DNA from: Mycobacterium europaeum | GTDB taxonomy: Bacteria > Actinomycetota > Actinomycetes > Mycobacteriales > Mycobacteriaceae | NCBI RefSeq assembly: GCF_002102155.1 | Contig: NZ_LQOU01000035.1 | Span: forward strand, 1 to 64,000 | Length of the DNA stretch: 64,000 bases | Direction of reading: 5' to 3' | Part shown: one piece after another, positions 42,750-51,811 of the stretch | Position numbering within the stretch: position 1 is the stretch's first letter | Layout: each line of letters opens with the position of its first letter | The notes under the pieces: generated by a model | Seen by the model: the letters and a program-made list of their open reading frames with translations, nothing else | What the model was told of the DNA's origin: nothing | The model's database searches: none | Translations under genes and position numbers: made by a program

Positions 42750-43940
42750 ATGTTGCAGACGGTGGCGATCCGCGGATATCGCTCGCTGCGCGAGGTGATC
42801 CTGCCGCTGGGCCGGCTCTCGGTGGTCACCGGCGCCAACGGTGCCGGGAAGTCGTCGCTGTACCGCGCGTTGCGGCTGCTGGCCGACTGCGGCCGCGGCG
42901 AGGTGATCGCGTCGCTGGCGCGCGAGGGCGGTCTGCAGTCCGCGCTGTGGGCCGGACCCGAGGAGCTGACGGGCGCCCGCCGGACCGGCAAGGCCCAGGG
43001 CACGGTGCGCACTCGGCCGGTGTCCCTCGAATTAGGTTTTGCCGCAGACGATTTCGGTTACCTCGTCGACCTGGGCATCCCGGTGTCAGCGGGCCGAGCG
43101 GTCTCGGCCTTCGCCCGCGACCCCGAGATCAAACGCGAGGCGTTGTTCGCCGGGCCGGTGTTGCGCACCGGCACGACGTTGGTGCGCCGCGCCGCGAGCC
43201 TGGTCGAGGTCAGCGCCGACACCGGCCGCGGATTCGACGAGCTGTCGCGGTCGCTGCCGTTGTATCGCAGCGTGCTGGCCGAGTACGCGCACCCGCACGC
43301 GCTTCCCGAGCTCGCCGCCGTGCGGGAGCGGCTGCGCGGGTGGCGGTTTTACGACGGCTTCCGGGTGGATGCGGGGGCGCCCGCGCGTTACCCGCAGGTG
43401 GGCACGCGCACACCGGTGCTCTCCGACGACGGCAGCGACGTGGCCGCCGCGATCCAGACGAGCATCGAGGCGGGCTTCGACGATGTGAGCCGCGCGGTCG
43501 CGGACGCCTTCGACGGCGCCACGGTGTCGGTCGCCGTGAACGACGGGTTGTTCGACCTGCAGCTGCGGCAGCCCGGCATGCTGCGGCCGCTGCGCTCGGC
43601 CGAATTGTCCGACGGCACACTGCGATTCCTGCTGTGGGCCGCCGCGTTGTCGAGTCCGCAGGCGCCGTCGCTGATGGTGCTCAACGAACCGGAGACGTCG
43701 CTGCATCCGGAGTTGGTGCGTCCACTCGCCGGGCTGATCCGCACCGCCGCCGCGCGGACACAGGTCGTGGTGGTCACCCACTCCCGTGCACTGCTCGAAT
43801 TCCTCGACACCATGCCGGTGGCCGAGGGCGAAACCTGCGACCGGGCCGTCGAGATCGAGCTGCACAAGGAGTGGGGCGAAACGCGCGTCGCCGGCCAGGG
43901 CCTGCTGACCACGCCGCCGTGGGACTGGGGCAAACGGTAA
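42750..43940 (+). CDS. RecF/SMC-like AAA ATPase
   Basis: 396 aa. N-terminal AIRGYRSLREVILPLG and Walker A TGANGAGKSSLYRAL; signature-like ELSDGTLRFLLWAA; Walker B SLMVLNEPETSLHPEL, with Asn where Asp is usual; H-loop VVVTHSRALLEF. This is the ABC-type ATPase fold of the AAA_21 group, without a TOPRIM tail. The role (DNA repair or defence) is open. It follows yjcE by 30 bp, probably in the same transcript. Confidence 0.85.
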   Translation: MLQTVAIRGYRSLREVILPLGRLSVVTGANGAGKSSLYRALRLLADCGRGEVIASLAREGGLQSALWAGPEELTGARRTGKAQGTVRTRPVSLELGFAADDFGYLVDLGIPVSAGRAVSAFARDPEIKREALFAGPVLRTGTTLVRRAASLVEVSADTGRGFDELSRSLPLYRSVLAEYAHPHALPELAAVRERLRGWRFYDGFRVDAGAPARYPQVGTRTPVLSDDGSDVAAAIQTSIEAGFDDVSRAVADAFDGATVSVAVNDGLFDLQLRQPGMLRPLRSAELSDGTLRFLLWAAALSSPQAPSLMVLNEPETSLHPELVRPLAGLIRTAAARTQVVVVTHSRALLEFLDTMPVAEGETCDRAVEIELHKEWGETRVAGQGLLTTPPWDWGKR

Positions 43941-43975
43941 CGCGGACGCCGTTGTGCGCACGGACCGCACACTAA

Positions 43976-44010
43976 AATATTGCCCAGTAGGTAATATTGC
44001 CCACCGGGCA
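43976..44010. promoter_or_regulatory. Direct and inverted repeats upstream of TetR, probable operator
   Basis: AATATTGCCCA occurs twice (43976-43986 and 43993-44003), 17 bp apart. The second copy leads into the palindrome TGCCC-ACC-GGGCA (43998-44010). It lies 22 bp before the TetR start, fitting autoregulation of the TetR/monooxygenase operon. Confidence 0.6.
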
Positions 44011-44032
44011 TGTTTTCCGTAGGGTGGTCGTC

Positions 44033-44680
44033 ATGACCGAACCACCGCGCGGGTTGCGCGAGCGCAAGAAGGCCGACACCCGACGTGCGCTCAGTGACGC
44101 CGCGCTCCACCTGGCCTTCGAACGCGGACTGGACAACGTGACGCGCGAGGACATCGCCGGCCTGGCCGGAGTTTCGGTGCGCACCTTCAACAATTACTTC
44201 GGCGGCAAGTACGAGGCACTGGCCTACCGGCAGACCGAGCGCCTGCGCCTCAGCATTTCCGCGTTGCGGGAACGCCCCGCCGACGAGCCACTGTGGACGG
44301 CGGTCTTACACGCCGTGCTCGAACCCCTGGAAGCCGACTTCGGCGAGGTCTACGGGCAGGAGAACCAGATGCGCAGCCGCCAGGAACTCGTCGAGGTACG
44401 CAAGATCTTGATGAACCCACAGGTGCGTAACGCGTTCCCGCAGGACCTATTCGACGAATGGCTCGCGGTGATCGCCGAGCGCACCGGCACCGATCCCGAA
44501 CACGACCTGTACCCGCGGCTGGTCGTGGCCATCGTGCGCGCCGTCGGCGACGCCGCGGCGGAGGCCTATGTACGGGCCGACCCGCCGGTCCCGATCACCG
44601 ACCTGATCCGTTCCGGCTTCGCCGCGGTCAGCGCGGGCCTGCCCGAACCCGCCAAGCACATGGAGACATCCCATGGCTGA
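44033..44680 (+). CDS. TetR family regulator
   Basis: 215 aa from the ATG at 44033 (MTEPPRGLRERKK); the frame start at 43997 would lie within the operator. HTH: VTREDIAGLAGVSVRTFNNYFGGKYEAL, typical TetR with a diverged recognition helix (SVRTFNNYF). It overlaps the following flavin monooxygenase gene by 8 bp, so the regulator probably controls that enzyme in response to its substrate. Confidence 0.92.
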   Translation: MTEPPRGLRERKKADTRRALSDAALHLAFERGLDNVTREDIAGLAGVSVRTFNNYFGGKYEALAYRQTERLRLSISALRERPADEPLWTAVLHAVLEPLEADFGEVYGQENQMRSRQELVEVRKILMNPQVRNAFPQDLFDEWLAVIAERTGTDPEHDLYPRLVVAIVRAVGDAAAEAYVRADPPVPITDLIRSGFAAVSAGLPEPAKHMETSHG

Positions 44681-46199
44681 CGAACAGGCCGGCATCGTCA
44701 TCTCCGGCGCCGGCCCCAACGGGCTCATGCTGGCCTGCGAGCTCGCGCTCGCCGGCATCCGACCCGTCGTGCTGGACGGCCTGCCCGGCCCGAGCGACGA
44801 GCCGAAGGCGAACGGCCTTGTGGGACAGGTGGTCCGGGCTCTCGACATGCGCGGCATGTACCGGGAGTTGACCGGGGACGCCGAGCCGCCGCGGCCCAGC
44901 TACGGCTGGATGTTCGCCGCGATGACGCTGAACTTCCTGGGCCTGGAAGACAATCCGATGTACGCGATGGTCATGCCCCAGCCCCGGCTGGTGCGATCGC
45001 TGGAAAAGCGGGCCCGCGATCTCGGAGTCGACCTGCGCTGGGGACACGAACTGACGGGGCTGCAGCAGGAGGAGCACGCGGTGGTGCTGCAGGTGTCCTC
45101 CCCCGAACGCGACTATCGCATCGACGCCGGACATCTGGTGGGCGCCGATGGCGGACGCAGCCTGGTCCGCAAGACGGTGGGAATCGACTTCCCCGGTACC
45201 ACGCTGGAAGGCGTGGTGGGCCGGCTCGCCCACGTGCACGTTCCTGACCACCTCCGCCGCTCCGACGGCAGCGTGGACATTCCCGGGTTCGGCCGACTCC
45301 CCCTGGGCCACACGCGGTTGGACCGCGGCGGGGTGATCTACGCCGAGTTCGAACCCGGTCGATCCCTGTTCGGCACATTGGAGTTCGGGCAGCCGGTCGA
45401 GGACACGCCGATGAGCGTGGCCGAAGTGCTCGCAAGTGCCCGTCGTGTCCTGGGTGTCGAGGTTCCCTTCGACGAGCCGAAAGGCGCTGGGCCGCATGCG
45501 CTTCGCCGGATAGACGGGCAGAACACCCGCCACGCCGAGCGCTACCGCGAAGGCCGGGTCCTGTTGCTGGGCGACGCCGCCCACGTCCACAGCGCCATGG
45601 GCGGCCCCGGCCTGAACCTGGGCCTGCAAGACGCCATGAACCTGGGCTGGAAGCTCGCCGCCCACCTCGACGGGCGGGCGCCGGCCGGCCTGCTCGACAC
45701 CTATGAATCCGAACGGCATCCCGTCGGCGAACGCGTGATGATGCACTCGCAGGCGCAGACCGCGCTGATGTACCCGGGCCCCGGAGTCGGCGCGCTCCGC
45801 ACGCTGCTGGGCGAACTGTTCACCCTCCCCGACGTCGCCAGGCACATGGCGGCGTTGCTGGCCGGCACCGACGTGCGATACGAGGTGGGCGACGACCACC
45901 CGTTGTCGGGTTGGCCCGTACCCGAGCTGACACTCGCGGATGGCCGGCGGGTCACCGAACTGCTGCACAGCGCGCGCCCGGTGCTGCTCGATTTCGACGG
46001 CGGCGCCGCGGCCACGGCGTCAGGGTGGGGCGATCGGGTGAACATCGTGACCGCGACGCTCGACGAACCGCCCGCGGCCGCACTGCTGATTCGGCCCGAC
46101 GGGTACGTCGCCTGGGCCGCGAGCGAATTCGGGGCGGCCGACGAAGCCCGCCTGCACGCGGCGCTGCGGCGCTGGTTCGGGCCGCGGTCCAGCGGTTAG
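44673..46199 (+). CDS. FAD-dependent aromatic monooxygenase (PheA/TfdB family)
   Basis: 508 aa. N-terminal dinucleotide motif IVISGAGPNGLMLACELAL, middle GHLVGADGGRSLVRK (the DG motif) and RVLLLGDAAHVHSAMGGPGLNLGLQDAMNLGWKLA-type GD motif near residue 300, followed by a thioredoxin-like C-terminal domain. This is the class A flavin hydroxylase pattern for phenolic or polyketide substrates. Translationally coupled to the upstream TetR gene. Confidence 0.9.
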   Translation: MADEQAGIVISGAGPNGLMLACELALAGIRPVVLDGLPGPSDEPKANGLVGQVVRALDMRGMYRELTGDAEPPRPSYGWMFAAMTLNFLGLEDNPMYAMVMPQPRLVRSLEKRARDLGVDLRWGHELTGLQQEEHAVVLQVSSPERDYRIDAGHLVGADGGRSLVRKTVGIDFPGTTLEGVVGRLAHVHVPDHLRRSDGSVDIPGFGRLPLGHTRLDRGGVIYAEFEPGRSLFGTLEFGQPVEDTPMSVAEVLASARRVLGVEVPFDEPKGAGPHALRRIDGQNTRHAERYREGRVLLLGDAAHVHSAMGGPGLNLGLQDAMNLGWKLAAHLDGRAPAGLLDTYESERHPVGERVMMHSQAQTALMYPGPGVGALRTLLGELFTLPDVARHMAALLAGTDVRYEVGDDHPLSGWPVPELTLADGRRVTELLHSARPVLLDFDGGAAATASGWGDRVNIVTATLDEPPAAALLIRPDGYVAWAASEFGAADEARLHAALRRWFGPRSSG

Positions 46200-46903
46200 G
46201 TGGAAAAATTCGCCGAGTGTGCGCCTATGGCGGCGTCGCTCGGCGTGTCGCCGCCCTGAGCGCACACTCGAGGCCCCGAGCGCACACTCGAATCTCCGTC
46301 GACGGGCTGGAAGTGGGCGATCGCCGGAGCGACCCACTGGCGCAGGTACTCCCGCAGCTCGGCGCCCGACCGAGGCGGTCGTCCGGGGTCGACGATGAAG
46401 GACTGCAGAATCCGGAGCATGAATTCGACCAGGCCGTCGCGCCTGTCGCCGGTGATGCCGACGCTGTCCCAGTCGACGTTGAAGCGGTCGATGATGGAGC
46501 GGCCGAGCGCCAGTGCGACATCGGAGGTCACGCTCGCCGAGTAGAACACTGCCTTCTCGGAGGTCAGAAGCAGCCCGAGGTACTTGTCCTGGGGAAGCAG
46601 TTCCAGAGTGTGCGCAATCCCCTCGACCACCGCCTCGGCGGGGTCGCGGATGTCCGCCACGTGGGCGGCCAACCGGTCGAGGGCGGGGCCCGCCTCCGAC
46701 AACGCGGTCGCCACCAGCAACGCATCGGTACTCGGGAAATAGCGGTACACGGTTTGCCGGGTGACCCCCAGCTCGCGTGCGATGTCGCTGATGGTGATGT
46801 CCGGGCCCGACTGCTCGATCGCGCGGCTCGCCGCCGCGACGATGCGGGCGATGGCTTCGTCGTCGCTCGACGGCAGCGCGCCGGCCCAGCCATGTCTGCG
46901 CAT
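46196..46903 (-). CDS. TetR family regulator with repeat-derived C-terminal tail
   Basis: 235 aa. HTH: ITISDIARELGVTRQTVYRYFPSTDALLVA. The ligand domain ends near residue 200 (VAPAIAHFQPVDG). The last about 30 residues are encoded by the small repeats at 46214-46290 (SSVRSGPRVCAQGG...), so the tail looks like read-through into a dispersed repeat. The target is unknown; it is near the truncated oxygenase gene. Confidence 0.88.
   Translation of the reverse strand: MRRHGWAGALPSSDDEAIARIVAAASRAIEQSGPDITISDIARELGVTRQTVYRYFPSTDALLVATALSEAGPALDRLAAHVADIRDPAEAVVEGIAHTLELLPQDKYLGLLLTSEKAVFYSASVTSDVALALGRSIIDRFNVDWDSVGITGDRRDGLVEFMLRILQSFIVDPGRPPRSGAELREYLRQWVAPAIAHFQPVDGDSSVRSGPRVCAQGGDTPSDAAIGAHSANFST
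46214..46290. repeat. Small inverted/direct repeats (GAGCGCACACTCG units)
   Basis: GAGCGCACACTCG occurs at 46258-46270 and 46278-46290, and its complement form CGAGTGTGCGC at 46214-46224. The first and second units can form a hairpin across the 3' ends of two convergent genes, so the block may also stop transcription. Only these three units were noted in the window. Confidence 0.75.
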
Positions 46904-46941
46904 CTACGGTGCCCTCACGTCGAAGATGTTCGCATGAGAGC

Positions 46942-47520
46942 TTAAATCAACGCGATCCCGGTTTCGCCCGCGAACACGTTGATCATGTGCTGAACGCCGA
47001 TCTCGTTGCGGCCGATGACCATATGGTCATGTTGGCCCCGGCGCACACCCTCGCCGCACTGCGGCAGCATCGCGAAATCCTCGTCGCGCACCGCCGCGTG
47101 TACCGCGTCGTAGATCATGTCGTAGCCGTGCCGCTGGTCGTCGGTGGTCGCCGGGACCCGCGCCAACCAGCTGTGCCGCACGGTGCAGCGGGTCGGGGTG
47201 CCGGCGGGCAGGATGTCGATGACCTCCACCCCGACGTTGCTGTTGGCCAGGATCAGGTTCGGGTAGATCCAGTAGATCAGTCCCATGTTGTCCCGGACGT
47301 CCCATGACCCGCCGGGGTCGGCGTCCAGGTTGGCGATCCAGTTGAACGGAAATCCGAGCCGATGTTGCTTGCCGTATTCGTCGTAGATCGCCACGTTCGG
47401 CAGCGCGTTCTGCCCAATCAGGCTCTCCCCGTGGACAAACGGAAAATGGTAGCCCTCCGCGAACGCCTCCAGAGCGCCCTTCCACGACACCTCGGAGGTG
47501 AATTCGCGGTGGTCGTGATA
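46942..47520 (-). pseudogene. Ring-hydroxylating oxygenase alpha subunit, C-terminal fragment
   Basis: The frame from about 47520 reads SWKGALEAFAEGYHFPFVHGE with the two His of the mononuclear iron facial triad, and continues LILANSNVGVEVIDILPAG through to a stop at 46942. The N-terminal Rieske domain (Cys-His iron-sulfur ligands), about half the protein, is missing. Homology stops about 60 bp before the alsS start codon. This looks like a deletion or replacement at the point where the acetoin operon begins. It is not expected to be functional. Confidence 0.75.
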
Positions 47521-47577
47521 CCCCCTTCTCGACCTGGCCGTTCTGCAACACGCCCCGACCCGTGCTTGGCTGGGTGC

Positions 47578-49260
47578 ATGGCCCCCACGAACCCCGGTGA
47601 GCCCGTGCGCAGCGCGCAGAAGATCGTGGACGTCTTGTCGGCGCAGGGAGTGCAGTACGTCTTCGGCGTGCCGGGCGCGAAGATCGACGCCGTCTACGAC
47701 GCCCTGCTGGACTCCGGCCCGCCGCTGGTGGTGTGCCGCCACGAACAGAACGCCGCCTTCATGGCCGGGGCGATCGGCCGCCTGACCGGGATCCCCGGCG
47801 TGGTGCTGGTGACGTCGGGCCCCGGTACCACAAACCTGGCCACCGGCCTGCTGACCGCCAACACCGAACAGGATCCGGTGGTCGCGCTGTGCGGCGCGGT
47901 GCGCCGGGAGGACCGGCTCAAACGCACGCACCAGTCCATGGACGCCGCCGCGATGCTCAGGACGGTCACCAAATTCACCGGCGAGGTCAACGACCCCGGC
48001 AACGCCGCCGAGGCCACCATCGGTGCGTTTCGCGCCGCACTCAGCGAACCGCGCGGAGCCGCCGCCGTGGTGCTGCCCGCCGACGTCCTGGCCGCCCCTA
48101 CCGCGGCAAACATCCCTGGGCCGCAACCGATCCCGCCGTTAGCGGCCGCCCCGACAGCGGCCGTCGCGAAGGCGGCCGAGCTGATCCGCGCCGCGCGCCG
48201 GCCGGCGTTGTTGGTCGGTATGCGCGGCGCCGACCCCGACAGCTGCCTGGCATTGCGTGCCCTGGTCGCCACCACGGGGTTGCCCGTCGTCGAAACCTTC
48301 CAGGCCGCGGGGGTGATCTCCCGCGCGCTCGAGGACAACTTCCTGGGCCGGGTGGGGCTGTTCCGCAATCAGCCCGGCGACGTCGTCCTCGCCCACGCCG
48401 ACGTCCTGGTCACCATCGGATACGACTCCGTCGAATACGACCCCGTGCTGTGGAACACCGACGTGCACCGCACCGTCGTGCACGTCGACTCGGTTCCGGC
48501 CGACATCGACAACCACTATCAACCCACCCTCGAACTGCGGGGCAACATCGCCGCCACCCTCACCTCGTTGACCGGCCAGCTCGCCGGCCTGACCCTGACC
48601 GGCGACTACCGCAACGAGATCGCCGCGCAGCGAAAAGCGTTGAACGACATCGACCTAGCGGCCGCGCAGGCGGCGCCCGAAGGCCCAGCCCTCAACCCCG
48701 TCGCCGTCCTCTTGCGGCTGCGCGAAGAACTCGACGACACCGCCACCATCACCTGCGACATCGGCTCGGTCTACATCTACATGGCCCGCCATTTTCGCGT
48801 GTATGAGCCGCGGCGGCTGCTGTTCTCCAACGGGCAACAGACCCTGGGCGTGGCGCTGCCGTGGGCCATGGCGGCCTGTCTGGTGCGTCCCGGCACGCAG
48901 GTGGTGTCCGTCTCCGGCGACGGCGGATTCCTGTTCTCCGCCCAGGAACTCGCGACCGCCACGCATCTGGGGCTGACCTTCACCCACATCGTGTTTCGCG
49001 ACAACAGTTATGACATGGTCGGCTTCCAGGAGGTGCTCAAGTACGACCGCAAGTCCGGTGTGGAGCTCAGCGACTACGACCTGGTCTCCTACGCGACGGC
49101 CTTCGGTGCGCGCGGCTATCGGGTGACGACGCTGGACGAATTCACCACCACCCTGCGCCAGGCGCTGGCCGAGGACGGCCCTTCCCTGATCGACGTCCCG
49201 GTGGACTACAGCCGCAACACCGATCTCGCCGCACACCTGCACGACGACCCCTTCGAATGA
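47578..49260 (+). CDS. alsS: Acetolactate synthase, catabolic type
   Basis: 560 aa from the ATG at 47578. ThDP-enzyme layout: N-terminal FGVPGAKIDAVYDALL and CRHEQNAAFMAGAIGRLTG with the catalytic Glu, central VLVTSGPGTTNLATGLLTAN, C-terminal ThDP-binding SGDGGFLFSAQEL ... RDNSYDMV (GDG-NN-like). The pairing with a decarboxylase gene, and no regulatory small subunit, marks it as the catabolic enzyme making 2-acetolactate from pyruvate for acetoin rather than valine. Its stop overlaps the alsD start. Confidence 0.92.
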   Translation: MAPTNPGEPVRSAQKIVDVLSAQGVQYVFGVPGAKIDAVYDALLDSGPPLVVCRHEQNAAFMAGAIGRLTGIPGVVLVTSGPGTTNLATGLLTANTEQDPVVALCGAVRREDRLKRTHQSMDAAAMLRTVTKFTGEVNDPGNAAEATIGAFRAALSEPRGAAAVVLPADVLAAPTAANIPGPQPIPPLAAAPTAAVAKAAELIRAARRPALLVGMRGADPDSCLALRALVATTGLPVVETFQAAGVISRALEDNFLGRVGLFRNQPGDVVLAHADVLVTIGYDSVEYDPVLWNTDVHRTVVHVDSVPADIDNHYQPTLELRGNIAATLTSLTGQLAGLTLTGDYRNEIAAQRKALNDIDLAAAQAAPEGPALNPVAVLLRLREELDDTATITCDIGSVYIYMARHFRVYEPRRLLFSNGQQTLGVALPWAMAACLVRPGTQVVSVSGDGGFLFSAQELATATHLGLTFTHIVFRDNSYDMVGFQEVLKYDRKSGVELSDYDLVSYATAFGARGYRVTTLDEFTTTLRQALAEDGPSLIDVPVDYSRNTDLAAHLHDDPFE

Positions 49261-50063
49261 GGACCATGGACACCCCTACCGGCGCCTACGAACGCTTCCG
49301 CCATTGGGCGGCAACGTTGCTCACCCATCAACGCGCGAACGACGCCGAGGTGTACCAGTTCTCGACCATCGGCGCCCTACTGGAGGGCGTCTACGACGGC
49401 GACGTCACCGTGGCCGAGATCCTGAGCCACGGCGACTTCGGGCTGGGCACCTTCAATCACCTCGACGGCGAAATGGTCATTCTCGACGGCGTCTGCTACC
49501 GGTTGCGCGCCGACGGCTCCGCCAGCCGGGCAGCGCCGACCGACCGCAGCCCGTTCGCGGCGGTCACCCGATTCCACAACGACCTCGAGATCGCGATCCA
49601 CGGCCGCACCACCCGGACCGAGCTGACGGCCGCCATCGACCGCCAAATCACCAGCCCCAACCTCATTTACGCCGTCCGGATCACCGGGCGCTTCGCCGAG
49701 CTGCACACCCGCACCGTGATGGCGCAGAAGCCGCCCTACCCCCCGCTGACCCAAGCCACCGAGGAACAGGCCGAGACCGTCTTCACCGACGTCACGGGCA
49801 CGGTGGTCGGGTTCCGCACCCCCGACTTCGAGCAAGGCATCTCCGTCGCCGGTTATCACCTGCACTTCCTCAACGCCGACCGCACCGGCGGGGGACACAT
49901 CCTCGACTTCACCCTCGAGCGGGGAGAGGTCGCGATCAGTGGGGCGTCACAACTGCATCTGAGCCTGCCCACCTCCGGCGACTTCCTCGACGCGCGGCTG
50001 TCCGGCGCCGACATCGCCGACCGAATCGACAAAGCCGAAGGCCCGAGGGGTGAGCGAACGTAG
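49257..50063 (+). CDS. alsD: Acetolactate decarboxylase
   Basis: 268 aa from the ATG at 49257, overlapping the alsS stop by four bases; the next ATG is three codons in. VYQFSTIGALLEGVYDGDVT and GDFGLGTFNHLDGEMVILDG are strongly conserved in AlsD/BudA. VAGYHLHFLNADRTGGGHIL supplies the His zinc ligands and GEVAISGASQLHLSLP closes the domain. It converts 2-acetolactate to acetoin, so alsS-alsD is a complete acetoin pathway that can divert excess pyruvate and limit acidification. Confidence 0.93.
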   Translation: MRTMDTPTGAYERFRHWAATLLTHQRANDAEVYQFSTIGALLEGVYDGDVTVAEILSHGDFGLGTFNHLDGEMVILDGVCYRLRADGSASRAAPTDRSPFAAVTRFHNDLEIAIHGRTTRTELTAAIDRQITSPNLIYAVRITGRFAELHTRTVMAQKPPYPPLTQATEEQAETVFTDVTGTVVGFRTPDFEQGISVAGYHLHFLNADRTGGGHILDFTLERGEVAISGASQLHLSLPTSGDFLDARLSGADIADRIDKAEGPRGERT

Positions 50064-50148
50064 CCCGATCGGCGGAATTCATGGACTGTTCAGGCCAGCG
50101 TCAAGTCCACATTGTTGAACGCACACGCGCACCGCGTGTCCTCACGGT

Positions 50149-51294
50149 ATGCGCGTAGTACAGGTCGCCAACTTCTATGGCCCTCGCTCCGGCGGCCTTC
50201 GCACCGCGGTGGACCGGCTGGGCGCCGAATACTGCGCCAACGGGCACGAGGTGTTCCTGATCGTCCCCGGCCAGCGCGCCGAGCGCAGTCAGCTGCGCAC
50301 CGGCGTCGTGCGAATCACCCTGCCGGCGCGGCTGATTCCGCTCACCGGTGGCTACCGCGCGGTCTTGCCCCGCCCGGTCAAGTCGCTGCTGGAGGCGTTG
50401 CGGCCCGACGCGTTGGAGGTGTCCGACCGGCTCACGCTGCGGTCGCTGGGCCGGTGGGGCCGCAACCACGGCGCCACGACGGTCATGATCTCCCACGAAC
50501 GGCTGGATCGCCTTGTGGGGCAGGTACTTCCGCGTCGCACCGCGATCAAGTTCGCCGACCTGGCCAACGCGCGCACGGCGGCCGATTACGACACGGTGGT
50601 GTGCACGACCGGTTTCGCGCGTGAGGAATTCGACCGCATCGGCGCGACGAACACCGTGACCGTCCCGCTGGGCGTGGATCTGCAGACGTTCCACCCGCGC
50701 CGACACTCGTACCTGGTACGGCGCCGCTGGGCCGCGCCGGGCCAGTTGCTGCTGGTTCACTGTGGCCGGCTGTCGGTGGAAAAGCGCGTCGACCGCAGCA
50801 TCGACGCGCTCGGCGAGTTGTGCCATGCCGGCGTCGACGCCCGGCTCGTCGTCGTGGGCGAGGGCCCGTTGCGGGCCAGGCTGGAACGGCAGGCCGCCCG
50901 GCTGCCGGTGGACTTCACCGGATTCGTCTCCGATCGTCACACGGTGGCCGGGCTGCTGGCCTCCGCCGACGTGTCGCTGGCCCCGGGGCCGCACGAGACG
51001 TTCGGGCTGGCCGCGCTGGAGTCACTGGCCTGCGGCACACCGGCGGTGGTATCCCGGACCTCGGCGTTGACCGAGATCATCACCCCGGACAGCGGCGCTT
51101 CGGCGGACAACCACCCGGCCGCGATCGCGCGGGCGGTCGGCGCGGTCACCAGCCGTCCCGAGCACTACCGCCGCGTCTCGGCCCGCCGCCGCGCCGAGGA
51201 CTTCACCTGGCACCGGGCGGCGACGGGCATGCTGGCCTCGTTGGGGGCGCCGGCGCTGCAGGATCCGCGCCCCGAATCCGAGAACACCGCATAA
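50149..51294 (+). CDS. pimC: Phosphatidylinositol mannoside alpha-mannosyltransferase PimC-like (GT4)
   Basis: 381 aa. GT-B fold: N-terminal VVQVANFYGPRSGGLRTAVDRLG and C-terminal donor-binding LVHCGRLSVEKRVDRSID ... PHETFGLAALESLACGTPAVVS (the EX7E motif region). It matches the 381-aa PimC of M. tuberculosis CDC1551 along its length (for example PRRTAIKFADLANARTAADY, TNTVTVPLGVDLQTFHPRR). PimC adds a mannose to phosphatidylinositol dimannoside. The gene is absent from H37Rv, so its presence varies between strains. Confidence 0.85.
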   Translation: MRVVQVANFYGPRSGGLRTAVDRLGAEYCANGHEVFLIVPGQRAERSQLRTGVVRITLPARLIPLTGGYRAVLPRPVKSLLEALRPDALEVSDRLTLRSLGRWGRNHGATTVMISHERLDRLVGQVLPRRTAIKFADLANARTAADYDTVVCTTGFAREEFDRIGATNTVTVPLGVDLQTFHPRRHSYLVRRRWAAPGQLLLVHCGRLSVEKRVDRSIDALGELCHAGVDARLVVVGEGPLRARLERQAARLPVDFTGFVSDRHTVAGLLASADVSLAPGPHETFGLAALESLACGTPAVVSRTSALTEIITPDSGASADNHPAAIARAVGAVTSRPEHYRRVSARRRAEDFTWHRAATGMLASLGAPALQDPRPESENTA

Positions 51295-51331
51295 CCTCAC
51301 CCGCGCGCGGTCTCGCCGCGGGGCCGAGGGC

Positions 51332-51811
51332 TTACGGCCCCCAAATGAGCAGGTCTTCCATCCCGTTGTTCATCGTCACCATGGTCGGCGCTGGACCCGT
51401 AACGTCGAAGTGGATTTTGCCGGTCGCCTGCGCACCGTCAGGAATGGTTGCCCCGCTGATGTTCGTCGGGCTCGCGACGTACCACAGAACCCGATAGGCG
51501 GCCTCATTCGGGGCGACGGCGTTGAACTGGGAAATCGCTGGAGTGACGGTGCCCCGAATTGACCTGACGGTAGCCGTGGCTTCCCACAGCTTGCCGGCCG
51601 GGGTGTAGCCGGGGGTGGGGTCGGTGCTGGGCTGGAGGTTGCTGACCGTCCATGCAAAGACAACCTGTCCGACGGTGTCGGTCATCGTCAGTTCGCTGCC
51701 CAGTTTGCCGACCACCGGATAGGTGGTGGCCGATGCGCTCGGTGCGCTGCTCAGACCAATGGCGGTCATTACGACGGCTGCTACCGCCATGATCGTCCTG
51801 CTGATCTTCAC
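51332..51811 (-). CDS. mpt63: Immunogenic secreted protein MPT63
   Basis: 159 aa from the GTG at 51811 with AGGAGG upstream, equal to the length of M. tuberculosis MPT63; the ATG at 51844 is less supported. Signal peptide VKISRTIMAVAAVVMTAIGL ending near SASATTYP. The mature protein has VGKLGSELTMTDTVGQV, GKLWEATATVRSIRGTVTPA and MNNGMEDLLIWGP, the same blocks as MPT63 (DUF1942 beta-sandwich). A small secreted antigen whose precise role is unsettled. Confidence 0.92.
   Translation of the reverse strand: MKISRTIMAVAAVVMTAIGLSSAPSASATTYPVVGKLGSELTMTDTVGQVVFAWTVSNLQPSTDPTPGYTPAGKLWEATATVRSIRGTVTPAISQFNAVAPNEAAYRVLWYVASPTNISGATIPDGAQATGKIHFDVTGPAPTMVTMNNGMEDLLIWGP

Noticed and set aside
41423..43975. 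850-aa open frame over yjcE and the AAA ATPase gene
   Set aside because: Arginine/glycine-rich shadow frame crossing two well-supported genes in another frame.
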